Below are positions 44,182 through 54,849 of a stretch of 64,000 nt of DNA, one piece after another. Positions within the stretch are counted from its first letter, which is position 1. Every line of letters begins with the position of its first letter. Below the pieces are notes generated by a model. The model was not told the origin of the DNA. It saw only the letters and a list, made by a program, of their open reading frames with translations, and searched no databases. The position numbers and the translations under genes are program-made. This DNA is from Actinomadura xylanilytica (GTDB lineage Bacteria > Actinomycetota > Actinomycetes > Streptosporangiales > Streptosporangiaceae): positions 866,690 to 930,689 of the forward strand of contig NZ_JASNWE010000001.1 in the NCBI RefSeq assembly GCF_030283145.1, in the 5' to 3' direction.

Positions 44182-45131
44182 ACTCTCTCCCTGTCGATCG
44201 TGTCGTCACTGTCGCCCGGACCGGCGCGGTATCCCGCCCCGTCCGGGTGGCCCCGATCACCGGGGTACCCCTGATCGTCCGGGTAACCGGGATCGTCCGG
44301 GTAGCCCGGGTCGTCCGGGTAGCCCGGGTAGCCCGGGTCGTTCGGAAGGTCCCCTCCAGGCGCGGGGGCGCGGGCGGGGGCGACGACCCTGGGGCGGTCG
44401 CCCTCGCGCTCCACATGCCTGAGGGACCTGATGCCGTGCTCCAGATGCCATTGCAGGTAGGCGGCGACGAGGCCGCTGCACTCCACCCGGTGGCGCGGGT
44501 CGCTCCCGTCGGCGTACTCCCAGTCGCCGCGCAGCAGCGCCAGCATCAGCGCGAACGTCGGCGGGGCGGGCGTGGCCGCCCCCGGCTGCCGGCACCGGGC
44601 GCACACCGCGCCGCCCGACGCGATGGCGAATCCGCGCAGCCCGCCGCGAGTCCCGCAGCGGCAGCACTCGTCGAGCGCGGGCGCCCAGCCCGCGACCGAC
44701 AGCGACCGCAGCAGGTAGGCGTCCAGCACCAGGCGAGGGTCGTGCCCCCGCTCGGCCAGGGTGCGCAGCCCGCCCACCAGCAGCAGGAACTGGCGGAGCG
44801 CCGGCTCCCCCTCCTCGCTGGTGAGCTTCTCGGCGGTCTCCAGCATCGCCGTGCCCGAGGTGTAGCGGGGATAGTCGGTGACCAGGTGCTCCCCGTACGG
44901 CCTGAGGGTCTCGGCCTGCGTGATCAGGTCGAGCGAGCGCCGCTCGTACAGCTGGAGGTCGACATGGGTGAACGGCTCCAGCCGCGCCCCGAACCGGGAC
45001 TTGGTCTTGCGGACCCCCTTGGCCGCCGCGCGGATCCGGCCGCCGCGGCGGGTCAGCACCGTGACGATGCGGTCGGCCTCGCCCAGCTTCTGGGTGCGGA
45101 GGACGACGCCTTCGTCGCGGTAAAGGGTCAC
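44178..45131 (-). CDS. recO: DNA repair protein RecO with repeat tail
   Basis: About 317 residues. The N-terminal OB domain is [21 protein letters not shown] with [20 protein letters not shown]; the helical part has a four-cysteine zinc site, [11 protein letters not shown] and [11 protein letters not shown]. RecO helps RecR load RecA on SSB-covered DNA. The last 60 residues are an added acidic tail with repeated GYPDDP units (18-bp DNA repeat), ending DDTIDRERV; most RecO proteins of about 250 residues lack it. The GTG giving VTLYRDEG is the start. The upstream in-frame extension is not conserved. The gene overlaps uppS by four bases. Confidence 0.92.
   Translation of the reverse strand: MTLYRDEGVVLRTQKLGEADRIVTVLTRRGGRIRAAAKGVRKTKSRFGARLEPFTHVDLQLYERRSLDLITQAETLRPYGEHLVTDYPRYTSGTAMLETAEKLTSEEGEPALRQFLLLVGGLRTLAERGHDPRLVLDAYLLRSLSVAGWAPALDECCRCGTRGGLRGFAIASGGAVCARCRQPGAATPAPPTFALMLALLRGDWEYADGSDPRHRVECSGLVAAYLQWHLEHGIRSLRHVEREGDRPRVVAPARAPAPGGDLPNDPGYPGYPDDPGYPDDPGYPDDQGYPGDRGHPDGAGYRAGPGDSDDTIDRERV
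44262..44342. repeat. 18-bp repeats in the 3' end of recO
   Basis: Units close to CCCGGGTCGTCCGGGTAG occur four to five times, partly degenerate. They code the GYPDDP repeats on the minus strand. Confidence 0.8.
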
Positions 45132-45327
45132 CCGCCCATTCTGGCGCACCCGGGGCGGTGCCTTGATCCTCGGACGGGCACCCGCACCGGATCTGCACAC
45201 GATCCGCACCCCACCGGAGCCTCCGCAACCGGGAACAGAACGCCTATTACGGTCAGTGACCGGAATCGGACGCACCGGTACCGGCAAAGCTGTGGTTTGG
45301 ATCACATGAAACTGGCAGCGTTGCCCT

Positions 45328-46356
45328 ATGAGATGCGCAATCGTGCCCCCGCATATGCTCGAGCGAATCGCCCGCGACGCCGGCGACGCCGCCCTCCGCG
45401 CCCGAGCCCGCCGCACCCTCGTCCTCAGCGCCGCCCAGGCCACCGAGCGCAGAACGCTCATGGTCACCACGCCCGCGCCCAACGAGGACTTCATCCCCGA
45501 CCGGACCATCCACGACGCCGAGCGACAGGAGCGCCTGCCCGGCAAGACCGTCCGCAGTGAGGGCGGCGCGACCACCGGCGACAAGGGCGTCGACCAGGCC
45601 TACGACTGGCTCGGCGCGACCTTCGACTTCTTCGAGGCCGCGTACCGGCGCAACTCCATCGACGGCGCCGGGCTGCCGATGGTCTCCACCGTCCACTACG
45701 GCCGCGACTACGACAACGCCTTCTGGAACGGCGAGCAGATGGTCTACGGCGACGGCGACGGCGAGGTGTTCACCGCGTTCACCGGCCCGCTCGACGTCAC
45801 CGGCCACGAGCTGACCCACGGGATCACCCAGTACAGCGCCGATCTGGCCTACCAGGGCCAGTCCGGGGCGCTCAACGAGTCGCTCTCCGACGTCTTCGGC
45901 TCGCTGATCAAGCAGTGGCACGCGAAGCAGACCGCCGACACGGCCGACTGGCTGATCGCCGAGGGCCTGCTCGCCGAGGGCGTGCACGGCGTCGCCCTGC
46001 GGTCCATGAAGGCCCCGGGCACCGCCTACGACGACCCCCGCCTGGGCAAGGACCCCCAGCCCGCCCACATGGACAAGTACGTCCAGACCAGCGGCGACAA
46101 CGGCGGAGTCCACATCAACTCCGGCATCCCCAACCACGCCTTCTACCTGGCCGCGACCGCGATCGGCGGCAACGCCTGGGAGAAGGCGGGCCGGGTCTGG
46201 TACGAGACCCTCACCGGCGGCTCGCTCTCGAAGAACATCGAGTTCACCGCCTTCGCGACCGCGACCGTCAAGACCGCCACCCGCATCTACGGCGCGAAGG
46301 GCACCGAGACGAGCGCGGTCCGCGAAGCCTGGGCGGGGGTGGGCCTCAAAGCCTGA
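45328..46356 (+). CDS. Protealysin-like M4 (thermolysin family) metallopeptidase
   Basis: 342 residues. The zinc site is complete: DVTGHELTHGITQY (HExxH), ALNESLSDVFG (third ligand Glu) and NGGVHINSGIPNHAFYL (catalytic His). There is no signal peptide. Instead of the long propeptide of secreted thermolysins it has about 45 residues beginning MRCAIVPPHMLERIA, the short PPL-type precursor typical of protealysins, which is cut off on maturation. Protealysin-like enzymes leave the cell by unknown routes or act inside. Downstream lies an emfourin-type inhibitor gene, the partnership known for Serratia protealysin. The ATG start is well placed before the PPL motif. Confidence 0.92.
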   Translation: MRCAIVPPHMLERIARDAGDAALRARARRTLVLSAAQATERRTLMVTTPAPNEDFIPDRTIHDAERQERLPGKTVRSEGGATTGDKGVDQAYDWLGATFDFFEAAYRRNSIDGAGLPMVSTVHYGRDYDNAFWNGEQMVYGDGDGEVFTAFTGPLDVTGHELTHGITQYSADLAYQGQSGALNESLSDVFGSLIKQWHAKQTADTADWLIAEGLLAEGVHGVALRSMKAPGTAYDDPRLGKDPQPAHMDKYVQTSGDNGGVHINSGIPNHAFYLAATAIGGNAWEKAGRVWYETLTGGSLSKNIEFTAFATATVKTATRIYGAKGTETSAVREAWAGVGLKA

Positions 46357-46671
46357 CCCGGCCCCGGAAGCCCGCCCCGCCGGAGAATGAGTGACACAGT
46401 GGCCAGACCGGAGCGGCGCGGCATCCGGCCCGACGACGAAGAAAGGCGACGCCATTCGGCGCCTCGGAGGCGGACCGCCTCCGAGGCGTGGTGGCGATGG
46501 GACCCGATGGCGGAGAGGGAAGGCGACGCCTCATGCGATGTAGGCGACATCCTGAGGGCGAGCGGGGAACACTGAGTGAGCCGACGCGGTGCCCTCGGGC
46601 GCCGGGAGGCGAGCGGGAACACGGCCCGGGGGCGGGCGGGAACACTTTGGCGCCGGTTGGGCGCCCCGAAG
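46357..46671. other. Structured spacer between protease and emfourin genes
   Basis: 315 bp without a convincing gene. A 62-codon frame at 46387-46575 is Arg/Glu-rich, lacks conserved features and is not called. The region holds a 12-bp hairpin and four related copies of a GCGAGCGGGAACAC-like word at about 46558, 46610, 46631 and 46672 (the last marks the emfourin start region). Confidence 0.5.
46460..46488 (+). terminator. Hairpin between protease and inhibitor genes
   Basis: CGCCTCGGAGGC-N5-GCCTCCGAGGCG, a perfect 12-bp stem about 100 bases past the protease stop. It may end or weaken protease transcription, or stabilise its mRNA. Confidence 0.6.
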
Positions 46672-46686
46672 GTGAGCGGGTACAGA

Positions 46687-46941
46687 GTGAGGGTGACAGT
46701 GGTCCGCAGCGGCGGGTTCGCTGGGATCGAGAAGCGGGGCGAGTGCGACAGCACCAGCGATCCGGTGCTGGCCAGGCTCGTCGATCGGGTGGACCTGGGG
46801 TCGGTGCCTCCGCCCGGACGCATCCCCGACCAGTTCCTCTATCGGATCGACATCGACGGCAGTGAGACCGCCGTGGGTGAGGCCCAGCTCAACGGGCCGT
46901 TGCGGGAGCTCGTGCATTACGTGCTCGGCCGGGCTCGCTGA
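46687..46941 (+). CDS. Emfourin-type protealysin inhibitor
   Basis: About 84 residues, a small soluble protein: VRVTVVRSGGFAGIEKRGE at the N-terminus, then DRVDLGSVPPPGRIPDQFLY, RIDIDGSETAVGEAQLNGPL and a C-terminal LRELVHYVLGR helix. The opening strand V-x-V-x-R-SGGFAGI and the late DG-x-x-x-x-V/A strand pattern fit emfourin, a slow tight-binding inhibitor of protealysin-like M4 peptidases that is usually encoded next to the protease. The neighbouring gene is exactly such a protease. GTG codons at 46672 and 46687 are both possible starts. Confidence 0.8.
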   Translation: MRVTVVRSGGFAGIEKRGECDSTSDPVLARLVDRVDLGSVPPPGRIPDQFLYRIDIDGSETAVGEAQLNGPLRELVHYVLGRAR

Positions 46942-46942
46942 G

Positions 46943-46978
46943 GCCCCGCGGCCGAGATCGAGGTCCCGGCCGCGGGGC
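46943..46978 (+). terminator. Terminator after the emfourin gene
   Basis: GCCCCGCGGCCG-N12-CGGCCGCGGGGC, a perfect 12-bp stem right after the stop codon. Confidence 0.78.
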
Positions 46979-47058
46979 GGGATCAGAGGAGCCGGGCGGA
47001 GCCGTCGGACGGGAGCGTGGCCGCGCCCACGTCGGGGCTGTTCCGGTTGACGCGCGAA

Positions 47059-47091
47059 GGCCCCGGCCGTGAGGTCGTCACGGCCGGGGCC
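47059..47091 (-). terminator. Strong hairpin downstream of leuA
   Basis: GGCCCCGGCCGTGA-N5-TCACGGCCGGGGCC, a perfect 14-bp stem about 157 bases past the leuA stop, able to act in both directions. Confidence 0.75.
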
Positions 47092-47247
47092 CGAGCAGCG
47101 GTCACCCGGATGGTTCACACCACGGTGACCGGGTCGATCGTCTTCGCGGCGTCGGAAGACACGGTCGGGACCGCGGGCCGAGAGGTTCGGCTCAGGACCC
47201 GCGGGTCGGTCGGCCTCGGGGCGTGGGCCGGGAGACTCCGATCGGGC

Positions 47248-49266
<2,019 letters not shown>

Positions 49267-50061
49267 TCAGGGGACCAGCACCGAGAGGCAGGTGACGCAG
49301 CCCTCCAGCGCCTCGAACTCGCTGATGTCCACGCTCGTCACCCGCAGCCCGTCGGCCGCGAGCCGCCGCGCGGTGCGCGGCGCCGAGGCCGACAGCAGCA
49401 CGTGGTCGGGCCCGAGCACCACTACGTGCGCGCCCGCTGGCTCGGGTGCGACCCGCAGCCCCGGCAGCGCGGACGTGTCGACCAGCTCGGGGACCCCGAT
49501 CAGCGTCCCGTCCGGCAGTGCGGTCACCGCCGACTTCAGGTGCAGGCAGCCGCGGGTGCCGACCGGCACGACGCGCCGTCCGCCCAGCAGGGTCGCGAGC
49601 TGGCAGATCCCGTCGGCGTTGGTACGGGCTCCGTGCCCGACGTAGACGGTGTTCCCGGCCCGCAGCACGTCGCCGCCGTCGAGCGTCCCGGGCGTCTCGA
49701 TCCGCGCGACCCGCAACCCGAGATCGCGCACCGCGCGCTCCACCCCCGCCACCTCGCCCCGGCGGCCGGCCTCACCGGACCGCGCGAGCACGGCCAGATC
49801 GCCGCACACCACCACGGTGTCCTCCACGAACACCCCGTCCGGCGACGGGCTGTCGGGCACCGCGCGGACCCGCCAGCCGGCGGACCGCAGCGCAGTGACG
49901 TATGCCCGGTGCTGCCGCGCGGCCAGCCCGGTGTCGACCGGACGGCGCTCGACGTGCGTGACGATCCCCTCGGCCAGGCGCGGCGCGGGGGCGCGGACCA
50001 GCGCCGTCCCGGCGTTCCGTAGGGTGCACATGATCTCGCTCCGCTCGGCGGGTGCGGGCAT
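49267..50061 (-). CDS. Dimethylarginine dimethylaminohydrolase-like amidinotransferase
   Basis: About 264 residues with the pentein fold. Catalytic elements of dimethylargininase are all visible: GVFVEDTVVVCGDLAV (Glu/Asp), TLDGGDVLRAG, RGCLHLKSAVTAL (catalytic His) and EGCVTCLSVLVP (catalytic Cys near the end). The enzyme hydrolyses methylated arginines to citrulline and methylamine; arginine deiminase-like activity cannot be excluded. The ATG with GGGAGGA upstream was used; an in-frame ATG ten codons before it has no ribosome site. It reads toward leuA but is separated from it by the leader region. Confidence 0.88.
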   Translation of the reverse strand: MPAPAERSEIMCTLRNAGTALVRAPAPRLAEGIVTHVERRPVDTGLAARQHRAYVTALRSAGWRVRAVPDSPSPDGVFVEDTVVVCGDLAVLARSGEAGRRGEVAGVERAVRDLGLRVARIETPGTLDGGDVLRAGNTVYVGHGARTNADGICQLATLLGGRRVVPVGTRGCLHLKSAVTALPDGTLIGVPELVDTSALPGLRVAPEPAGAHVVVLGPDHVLLSASAPRTARRLAADGLRVTSVDISEFEALEGCVTCLSVLVP

Positions 50062-50274
50062 CGGCCGTCCTCCCTTCGACGAGTGCAGCACTCCGGCCGG
50101 CCTCGGGTCAGCGCACCGCCGAATCGGTGATGAGGCTCACAGCGGACACCGACACCCTCAAAAACCACGACACCGGACTCCGTCCATCAAAGCGGGCGTC
50201 GTTCCGCACCATCGACCAGCGCGCCCCGCCGTGGCCGCCCCGGCGAACCGGACGCGCCCCTCTACGCTGGATCC

Positions 50275-51084
50275 ATGACTGGTGACCTCGGTTCCGTAGG
50301 TGAGGGTGCCCACCCGGAGCCGGCCCCGGTGGGCCCGCGTCCCGACTTCCTTCCGCACGTCGACCGGCACCCGCCGCCGCCCGCGTTCGCCCTGGCGGCC
50401 GTCCCGGAGCCGCGGCGCCGGGGCACCGGCTGGAGCATCGCGCTGATCGCGGCGGCGGCGGTCCAGCTCGTGTCGGCGTTCCTGCCGTGGGCGCAGGCCC
50501 TGGTGGTCGTCGACCTGTTCGGCCGTCCCCTCAGCCGCAACCTCGGCACCGTCGCCGGGATCGACGCCGACGACCTGGTGATCAGCGTGCCCGTGCTGGC
50601 GCTGGTGACCATCGCGATGACCTTCTGGGGCTTCGCCGACCCGCGCATCACCGCGCTCGGCGCCATCACCGGCACGCTGACGCTGCTGGCCTGCGGCCTG
50701 TTCGTGCTGCGCCTCGGCGACGTCCGCGACCACATGCCGGACGAGGGACTGGGCGTCGGCTACCAGATCGGCCTGCGGTACGGCTGGTACGTGGCGGTGG
50801 CGACGTCCCTGCTCGTCATCGGCTTGAGCCTGGCGCACCCCGTCACCAGCCGCCTGACCCGCCGCGGCGTCCCGGCGACGTCCCCCTACCTCGCGCCCCG
50901 TCCCGAGGCCGAGCCTGAGGGTCCTCCGGCCGAGCGGCCCGTCCCGGACGAGGCGCCCGCCGCGTCCGATCGCCCGTCCGGCGAGGCCGAGCCCGAACCG
51001 GCGCCGCCCTCGGCCGAGGGCGGGAGCCGGACCGGCGAGGAGGGCCGGTCGCAGCCCGAAGGCTGGACGCCGCCCGACGCCTGA
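50275..51084 (+). CDS. Hypothetical membrane protein, Pro/Glu-rich tails
   Basis: 269 residues. A proline-rich head of about 50 residues is followed by four membrane helices (SIALIAAAAVQLVSAFLPWA, LVISVPVLALVTIAMTFWGF, ALGAITGTLTLLACGLFVL, YVAVATSLLVIGLSLAHPV). The last 70 residues are an acidic Pro/Ala/Glu-rich tail. I do not recognise a named family beyond a general actinobacterial four-helix type. The ATG start gives MTGDLGSVGE. It is convergent with era, with seven bp between the stops. Confidence 0.75.
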   Translation: MTGDLGSVGEGAHPEPAPVGPRPDFLPHVDRHPPPPAFALAAVPEPRRRGTGWSIALIAAAAVQLVSAFLPWAQALVVVDLFGRPLSRNLGTVAGIDADDLVISVPVLALVTIAMTFWGFADPRITALGAITGTLTLLACGLFVLRLGDVRDHMPDEGLGVGYQIGLRYGWYVAVATSLLVIGLSLAHPVTSRLTRRGVPATSPYLAPRPEAEPEGPPAERPVPDEAPAASDRPSGEAEPEPAPPSAEGGSRTGEEGRSQPEGWTPPDA

Positions 51085-51091
51085 GGCGGGA

Positions 51092-52066
51092 TCAGTCGTA
51101 GAAGCCGAGGCGGCGGAGCTGCTTGGGGTCGCGCTGCCAGTCCTTGAGGACCTTGATCCGCAGGTCGAGGAAGACCTTGGTGCCGAGCAGGGCCTCGATC
51201 TGCTGCCGGGCGCGGGTGCCGACGTCGCGGAGCCGGGCGCCCTTGGTGCCGATGACGATGGCCTTCTGGCTGGGCCGTTCGACGAAGAGGTGGGCGTAGA
51301 CGTCCATGAGGTCCTCGCGTCCCTCGCGGGGGGCCATCTCGTCGACCACGACGGCGATCGAGTGCGGCAGCTCGTCCCGGACGCCCTCCAGCGCCGCCTC
51401 GCGGATCAGCTCCGCCACCAGCGTCTGCTCGGGTTCGTCGGTGAGGTCGCCCTCGGGGTAGAGCGGCATGCCCTCGGGCAGGTGCGAGATCAGCAGGTCG
51501 CCGACGAGCCCGACCTGGAACCCGTCGCGCGCCGAGCAGGGCACGATGTCGGCGAACTCGCCCAGCCGGCCGACGGCCAGAAGCTGCTCGGCGACCTGCT
51601 CCGGGGGCGTGGTGTCGGTCTTGGTGACGATCGCGACGATCGGGGTCCCCTTGACCCCGGCGAGCTCGCGGGCGATGAACCGGTCGCCGGGCCCGACCGT
51701 CTGGTCGGCGGGGACGCAGAAGCCGATCGCGTCGACCTCGGTGAGGGTGGAGCGAACCAGGCTGTCGAGCCGCTCGCCGAGCAGCGTGCGGGGCTTGTGC
51801 AGGCCGGGGGTGTCGACGACGATCAGCTGGGCGTCGGGGCGGTGCACGATCCCGCGGATCGCCCGCCGGGTGGTCTGCGGCCGGCTGCTGGTGATCGCCA
51901 CCTTGGTGCCGACCAGGGCGTTCATCAGGGTCGACTTGCCCACGTTGGGGCGTCCGATGAAGCAGGCGAACCCGGACCGGAAACCCTCGGGCGGTCGTTC
52001 GGTCGTCGTGTCTCCCAGCGCTGTCACCCCCCAATTGTCGCCTACCCGACCGATCACATCGGCCAT
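51092..52066 (-). CDS. era: GTPase Era
   Basis: About 324 residues. The G domain has G1 GRPNVGKSTLMNALVG, G2 SSRPQTTRRAIRG, G3 VVDTPGLHKPRTLLGE and G4 VTKTDTTPPE; the C-terminal KH domain has RLRDVGTRARQQIEALLGTK and VFLDLRIKVLKDWQRDP. Era binds 16S rRNA and assists 30S assembly. The family length is about 300 residues, so the ATG start may be slightly early; an internal GTG (VTALGDTT) is an alternative. Upstream lies a 77-bp tandem repeat rather than the genes that usually precede era. Confidence 0.94.
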   Translation of the reverse strand: MADVIGRVGDNWGVTALGDTTTERPPEGFRSGFACFIGRPNVGKSTLMNALVGTKVAITSSRPQTTRRAIRGIVHRPDAQLIVVDTPGLHKPRTLLGERLDSLVRSTLTEVDAIGFCVPADQTVGPGDRFIARELAGVKGTPIVAIVTKTDTTPPEQVAEQLLAVGRLGEFADIVPCSARDGFQVGLVGDLLISHLPEGMPLYPEGDLTDEPEQTLVAELIREAALEGVRDELPHSIAVVVDEMAPREGREDLMDVYAHLFVERPSQKAIVIGTKGARLRDVGTRARQQIEALLGTKVFLDLRIKVLKDWQRDPKQLRRLGFYD

Positions 52067-52070
52067 CGGG

Positions 52071-52285
52071 CCAGCCGGACCGGAGCAGAGCGAGGACCGC
52101 CTGGCCCTTCGGCGGGGGTCTGGGGGTCGCCCCCAGGGAGAAACCGGCCAGCCGGACCGGAGCAGAGCGAGGACCGCCTGGCCCTTCGGCGGGGGTCTGG
52201 GGGTCGCCCCCAGGGAGAAACCGGCCAGCCGGACCGGAGCAGAGCAAGAACCCTGGCCCTTCGACGGGGGCCTGGGGGGCGCCCA
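52071..52285. repeat. 77-bp tandem repeat in the era / deaminase-like spacer
   Basis: Two identical copies (52071-52147 and 52148-52224), each starting CCAGCCGGACCGGAGCAGAG, followed by a decayed third (52225 to about 52285). Every unit has the hairpin CTGGGGG-N3-CCCCCAG followed by GGAGAAACC. Seventy-seven is not a multiple of three and no gene is coded, so the block is non-coding. It fills the divergent promoter region of era and the deaminase-like gene. Confidence 0.93.
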
Positions 52286-52328
52286 CCGCAGCGAAGCGAG
52301 GACCGCACGGGGGTTCTAGGCTGGGGGC

Positions 52329-52664
52329 GTGAGTGAGCTGAGCGGTGAGGACGAGAAGATCATTACGCTGGCGCGGTCCACGCGGGCGCGTACCGGGGCC
52401 GCCGAGGGGGCGGCCGTGCGGGACGAGACCGGGCGGACCTACTCGGCGACCAGCGTCGACCTGCCGTCGTTGAAGCTGACCGCCCTCCAGGTGGCGGTGG
52501 CCATGGCGGTGTCCAGTGGCGCCGAGGACCTGGAGGCCGCGGCCCTCGTCACGGGCGGTGACGGCGTCGCCGCGTCCGATGTGGCGGCCGTGCGCGACCT
52601 GGGTGCCAAGGCCCCGGTCTTCCTCGCCGCTCCCGACGGGACGCTCCGCTCGACCGTCGGCTGA
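52329..52664 (+). CDS. Cytidine-deaminase-like protein without catalytic residues
   Basis: 111 residues. The order of segments resembles a cytidine deaminase: AAEGAAVRDETGRTYSATSV, then LPSLKLTALQVAVAMAVSSG where an active enzyme has the cysteine/glutamate zinc motif. The whole protein contains no cysteine and no histidine, so it cannot bind the catalytic zinc. Deaminase-like genes near era are common in actinomycetes and are generally taken as inactive relatives. The GTG start follows a run of G. It reads away from era on the opposite strand. Function unknown. Confidence 0.7.
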   Translation: MSELSGEDEKIITLARSTRARTGAAEGAAVRDETGRTYSATSVDLPSLKLTALQVAVAMAVSSGAEDLEAAALVTGGDGVAASDVAAVRDLGAKAPVFLAAPDGTLRSTVG

Positions 52665-52707
52665 CCGCCGGACCCTCGCCGGGCCCGCCTGATCATGGCG
52701 CGCGGGG

Positions 52708-53409
52708 TCATGGCGCGCCGGCCTGTGGCGGGGTCGTCCCGCGCAGGGCGGCGAGCTTGGCGATGGCCTTCGCGGCGATCCCCTCGAAGCCGTGCGCGCC
52801 CCCGGCGCCGAGGGCGCCGGGCGCGGCGAGGACGAGCAGGTCGTCAGCCGTCCGCGCCATGATCATGTCGAGGGCGACCGGCTGCGGGCCCGGCCCGGAC
52901 CAGTAGCGCACCGCGAACGCGTCGGGGACGGCCGCCGGACGCCGCAGCAGCGCCCGGCGCATGCCGATCCCCCGGTAGCCGAACGTGAACGTGAGCCGGG
53001 GGCAGCCCGCGACCGCCCTGCGGCCCCTGTCGACGGCCGCGGCGGCCTTCCCGGACGGCAGCCGGAACACGTGCTGGACCAGGGTCGCCTCGGGTTCCAG
53101 GCGGTAGAACGCGGCGTGCGCTTCGGGTGAGCCGCCGTCCCCGCCGAAGTCGCGGGCGCGGATGGCGCCGGTGATCCTCAGCAGGCGGGCGCAGTACGGG
53201 TCGTCCGGCCGGAGCCCGTCGAAAGGGTGCTGGTCTTCGGCGGGCAGGAACTCCGGCGGGACGTCGCGTCCGGTCAGGACGGCCGCCGCCAGGACCGCGG
53301 AACCCGCCCCTGTGCGCGGTGGGGCGCCGCCGCAGTCGGTGAGGGCCGGGCCGGCGACGCCCAGCGCCGCGCAGGCGGCGAACGCGACGTACCGGACGGT
53401 GCGCGGCAT
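52708..53409 (-). CDS. Putative exported protein/lipoprotein
   Basis: 233 residues. A signal peptide, MPRTVRYVAFAACAALGVAG, is followed by ALTDCGG, a weak lipobox with Asp before the Cys, so lipid anchoring is uncertain. The mature part has an N-terminal half with DVPPEFLPAEDQHPFDGLRPD and two cysteines, and a C-terminal TFGYRGIGMRRALL. The layout resembles exported sensor-like domains of actinobacteria but I cannot name the family. The gene sits on the same strand between the CNNM gene and the deaminase-like gene. Confidence 0.65.
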   Translation of the reverse strand: MPRTVRYVAFAACAALGVAGPALTDCGGAPPRTGAGSAVLAAAVLTGRDVPPEFLPAEDQHPFDGLRPDDPYCARLLRITGAIRARDFGGDGGSPEAHAAFYRLEPEATLVQHVFRLPSGKAAAAVDRGRRAVAGCPRLTFTFGYRGIGMRRALLRRPAAVPDAFAVRYWSGPGPQPVALDMIMARTADDLLVLAAPGALGAGGAHGFEGIAAKAIAKLAALRGTTPPQAGAP

Positions 53410-53484
53410 GAGATCCCCCCGAATCCCTCAACGCGCCAGAACGTTCCCGCCGGGTAATGAAATTAACCCTTCGCGCAAATGCGA

Positions 53485-54849
53485 CTACCGGGCGTGCCCG
53501 GTGGCGCCGCGGCGTTCTCCGGAGGTGCGGTCCCCCGCCGCGCTCGCACCCGGCGGGCGCCCGCCGACCCGGCGCACCAGCACGGCGCCGATCCGGTTGC
53601 GGCGCCCGGCGATGCTCTCGGCCTTGAGCGACAGCCCCGGCGCGCCGTCCGCGCCGTCCGCGCCGACCTCGGCGGTGGAGCCCTCGATCGGCACCCGGCC
53701 GAGCGCGTGCGCCAGCAGCCCGCCCACGGTCTCGACCTCCTCGACATCGAGCTCGACGTCGAACAGCTCGGCCAGATCCTCCACCGGCAGCCGGGCGGTG
53801 ACCCGGGCCGCGCCGTCCGGGAGCCACTCGACCCGCGGGGCCTCCACGTCGTACTCGTCGGCGATCTCTCCGACGATCTCCTCGAGGATGTCCTCGATGG
53901 TGACCAGCCCGGCGGTGCCGCCGTACTCGTCGATCACGATGGCCAGGTGGATCTGCCGGGCCTGCATCTCCCGCAGCAGCTCGTCGATCGGCTTGCTGTC
54001 GGGCACGTAGGTGGCCGGGCGCATCACCGACTCGACCGCCTCCACCGACTCGACCTCGCGGTGCTCGTGGCCGCGCCGGACGATGTCCTTGAGGTAGGCG
54101 ATGCCGACCACGTCGTCCTCGTTCTCGCCGACCACCGGGATCCGCGAGAAGCCGCTGCGCAGGGCCAGCGACATGGCCTGCCGGAGCGTCTTACCGCGCT
54201 CGATGAACACGATGTCGGTGCGCGGCACCATCACCTCGCGGACGAGGGTGTCGCCCAGCTCGAACACCGAGTGGATCATCTGCCGCTCGTCCGGCTCGAT
54301 CAGGCTGCGCTGCTCGGCGAGGTCGACCAGGTCGCGCAGCTCCGCCTCGGACGCGAACGGCCCCTCGCGGAACCCCCGGCCCGGCGTCAGCGCGTTGCCG
54401 AGCAGGATCAGCAGCCGGGGCAGCGGCCCGAACACCCGGGTCACCGGGTGGATCACCGCGGCGCCGGTCAGCGCGATCCGCTCGGCGTGCTGGAGGCCGA
54501 GGGTGCGGGGGCCGACCCCGATCGCGACGTAGCTGACCACGATCATCAGCACCGCGGCGACGACGTAGGCCCGCCAGGTCTCGTCCAGCCAGGAGATGCA
54601 CAGATCGGCCACGATCACCGTGGCGACCAGCTCGCAGCCGATCCGCAGCAGCAGCACCATGTTGAGGTAGCGGGCCGGGTCGGCGACGACGTCGGCCAGC
54701 CGTCCGGCGCCGCGGCGCCCGTCGCGGACCAGCTCCTCCACCCGGACCCGCGACACCCGGGCCAGCGCGGTCTCGGTGCCGGCGAGCAGCCCGGCGAGGA
54801 CGACCAGGCCCACCGCCAGGGCCGACAGCCATCCCTGAGCCGTGCTCAT
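53485..54849 (-). CDS. CNNM/CorC-type membrane protein with CBS domains
   Basis: About 454 residues. The N-terminal DUF21/CNNM part has four helices ([40 protein letters not shown]); then comes a CBS pair ([40 protein letters not shown] with [19 protein letters not shown]) and the C-terminal CorC_HlyC domain ([20 protein letters not shown]). These proteins are tied to magnesium or cobalt export and were once called hemolysins. The ATG overlaps the ybeY stop (ATGA), so it is coupled to the phoH-ybeY genes. The last 40 residues are a low-complexity tail. Confidence 0.92.
   Translation of the reverse strand: MSTAQGWLSALAVGLVVLAGLLAGTETALARVSRVRVEELVRDGRRGAGRLADVVADPARYLNMVLLLRIGCELVATVIVADLCISWLDETWRAYVVAAVLMIVVSYVAIGVGPRTLGLQHAERIALTGAAVIHPVTRVFGPLPRLLILLGNALTPGRGFREGPFASEAELRDLVDLAEQRSLIEPDERQMIHSVFELGDTLVREVMVPRTDIVFIERGKTLRQAMSLALRSGFSRIPVVGENEDDVVGIAYLKDIVRRGHEHREVESVEAVESVMRPATYVPDSKPIDELLREMQARQIHLAIVIDEYGGTAGLVTIEDILEEIVGEIADEYDVEAPRVEWLPDGAARVTARLPVEDLAELFDVELDVEEVETVGGLLAHALGRVPIEGSTAEVGADGADGAPGLSLKAESIAGRRNRIGAVLVRRVGGRPPGASAAGDRTSGERRGATGHAR

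Larger units (their letters stand above)
46942..47247. other. Convergent spacer, emfourin gene / leuA, with two terminators
   Basis: 306 bp. It contains two strong hairpins (listed apart). Between them on the minus strand a 32-codon frame (46983-47081), MTTSRPGPSRVNRNSPDVGA and on, ends in a stop; it starts inside a hairpin and has no known relatives that I can name, so it is not called as a gene. Confidence 0.5.

Noticed and set aside
46387..46575. 62-codon plus-strand ORF between protease and inhibitor genes
   Set aside because: Arg/Glu-rich, overlaps a perfect hairpin, no family resemblance or ribosome site.
46983..47081. 32-codon minus-strand ORF downstream of leuA
   Set aside because: Protein-like in its last 25 codons but starts inside a terminator stem; no support beyond composition.
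52071..52285. CRISPR-like reading of the 77-bp repeats
   Set aside because: Units are directly abutting with no unique spacers and no cas genes are near.
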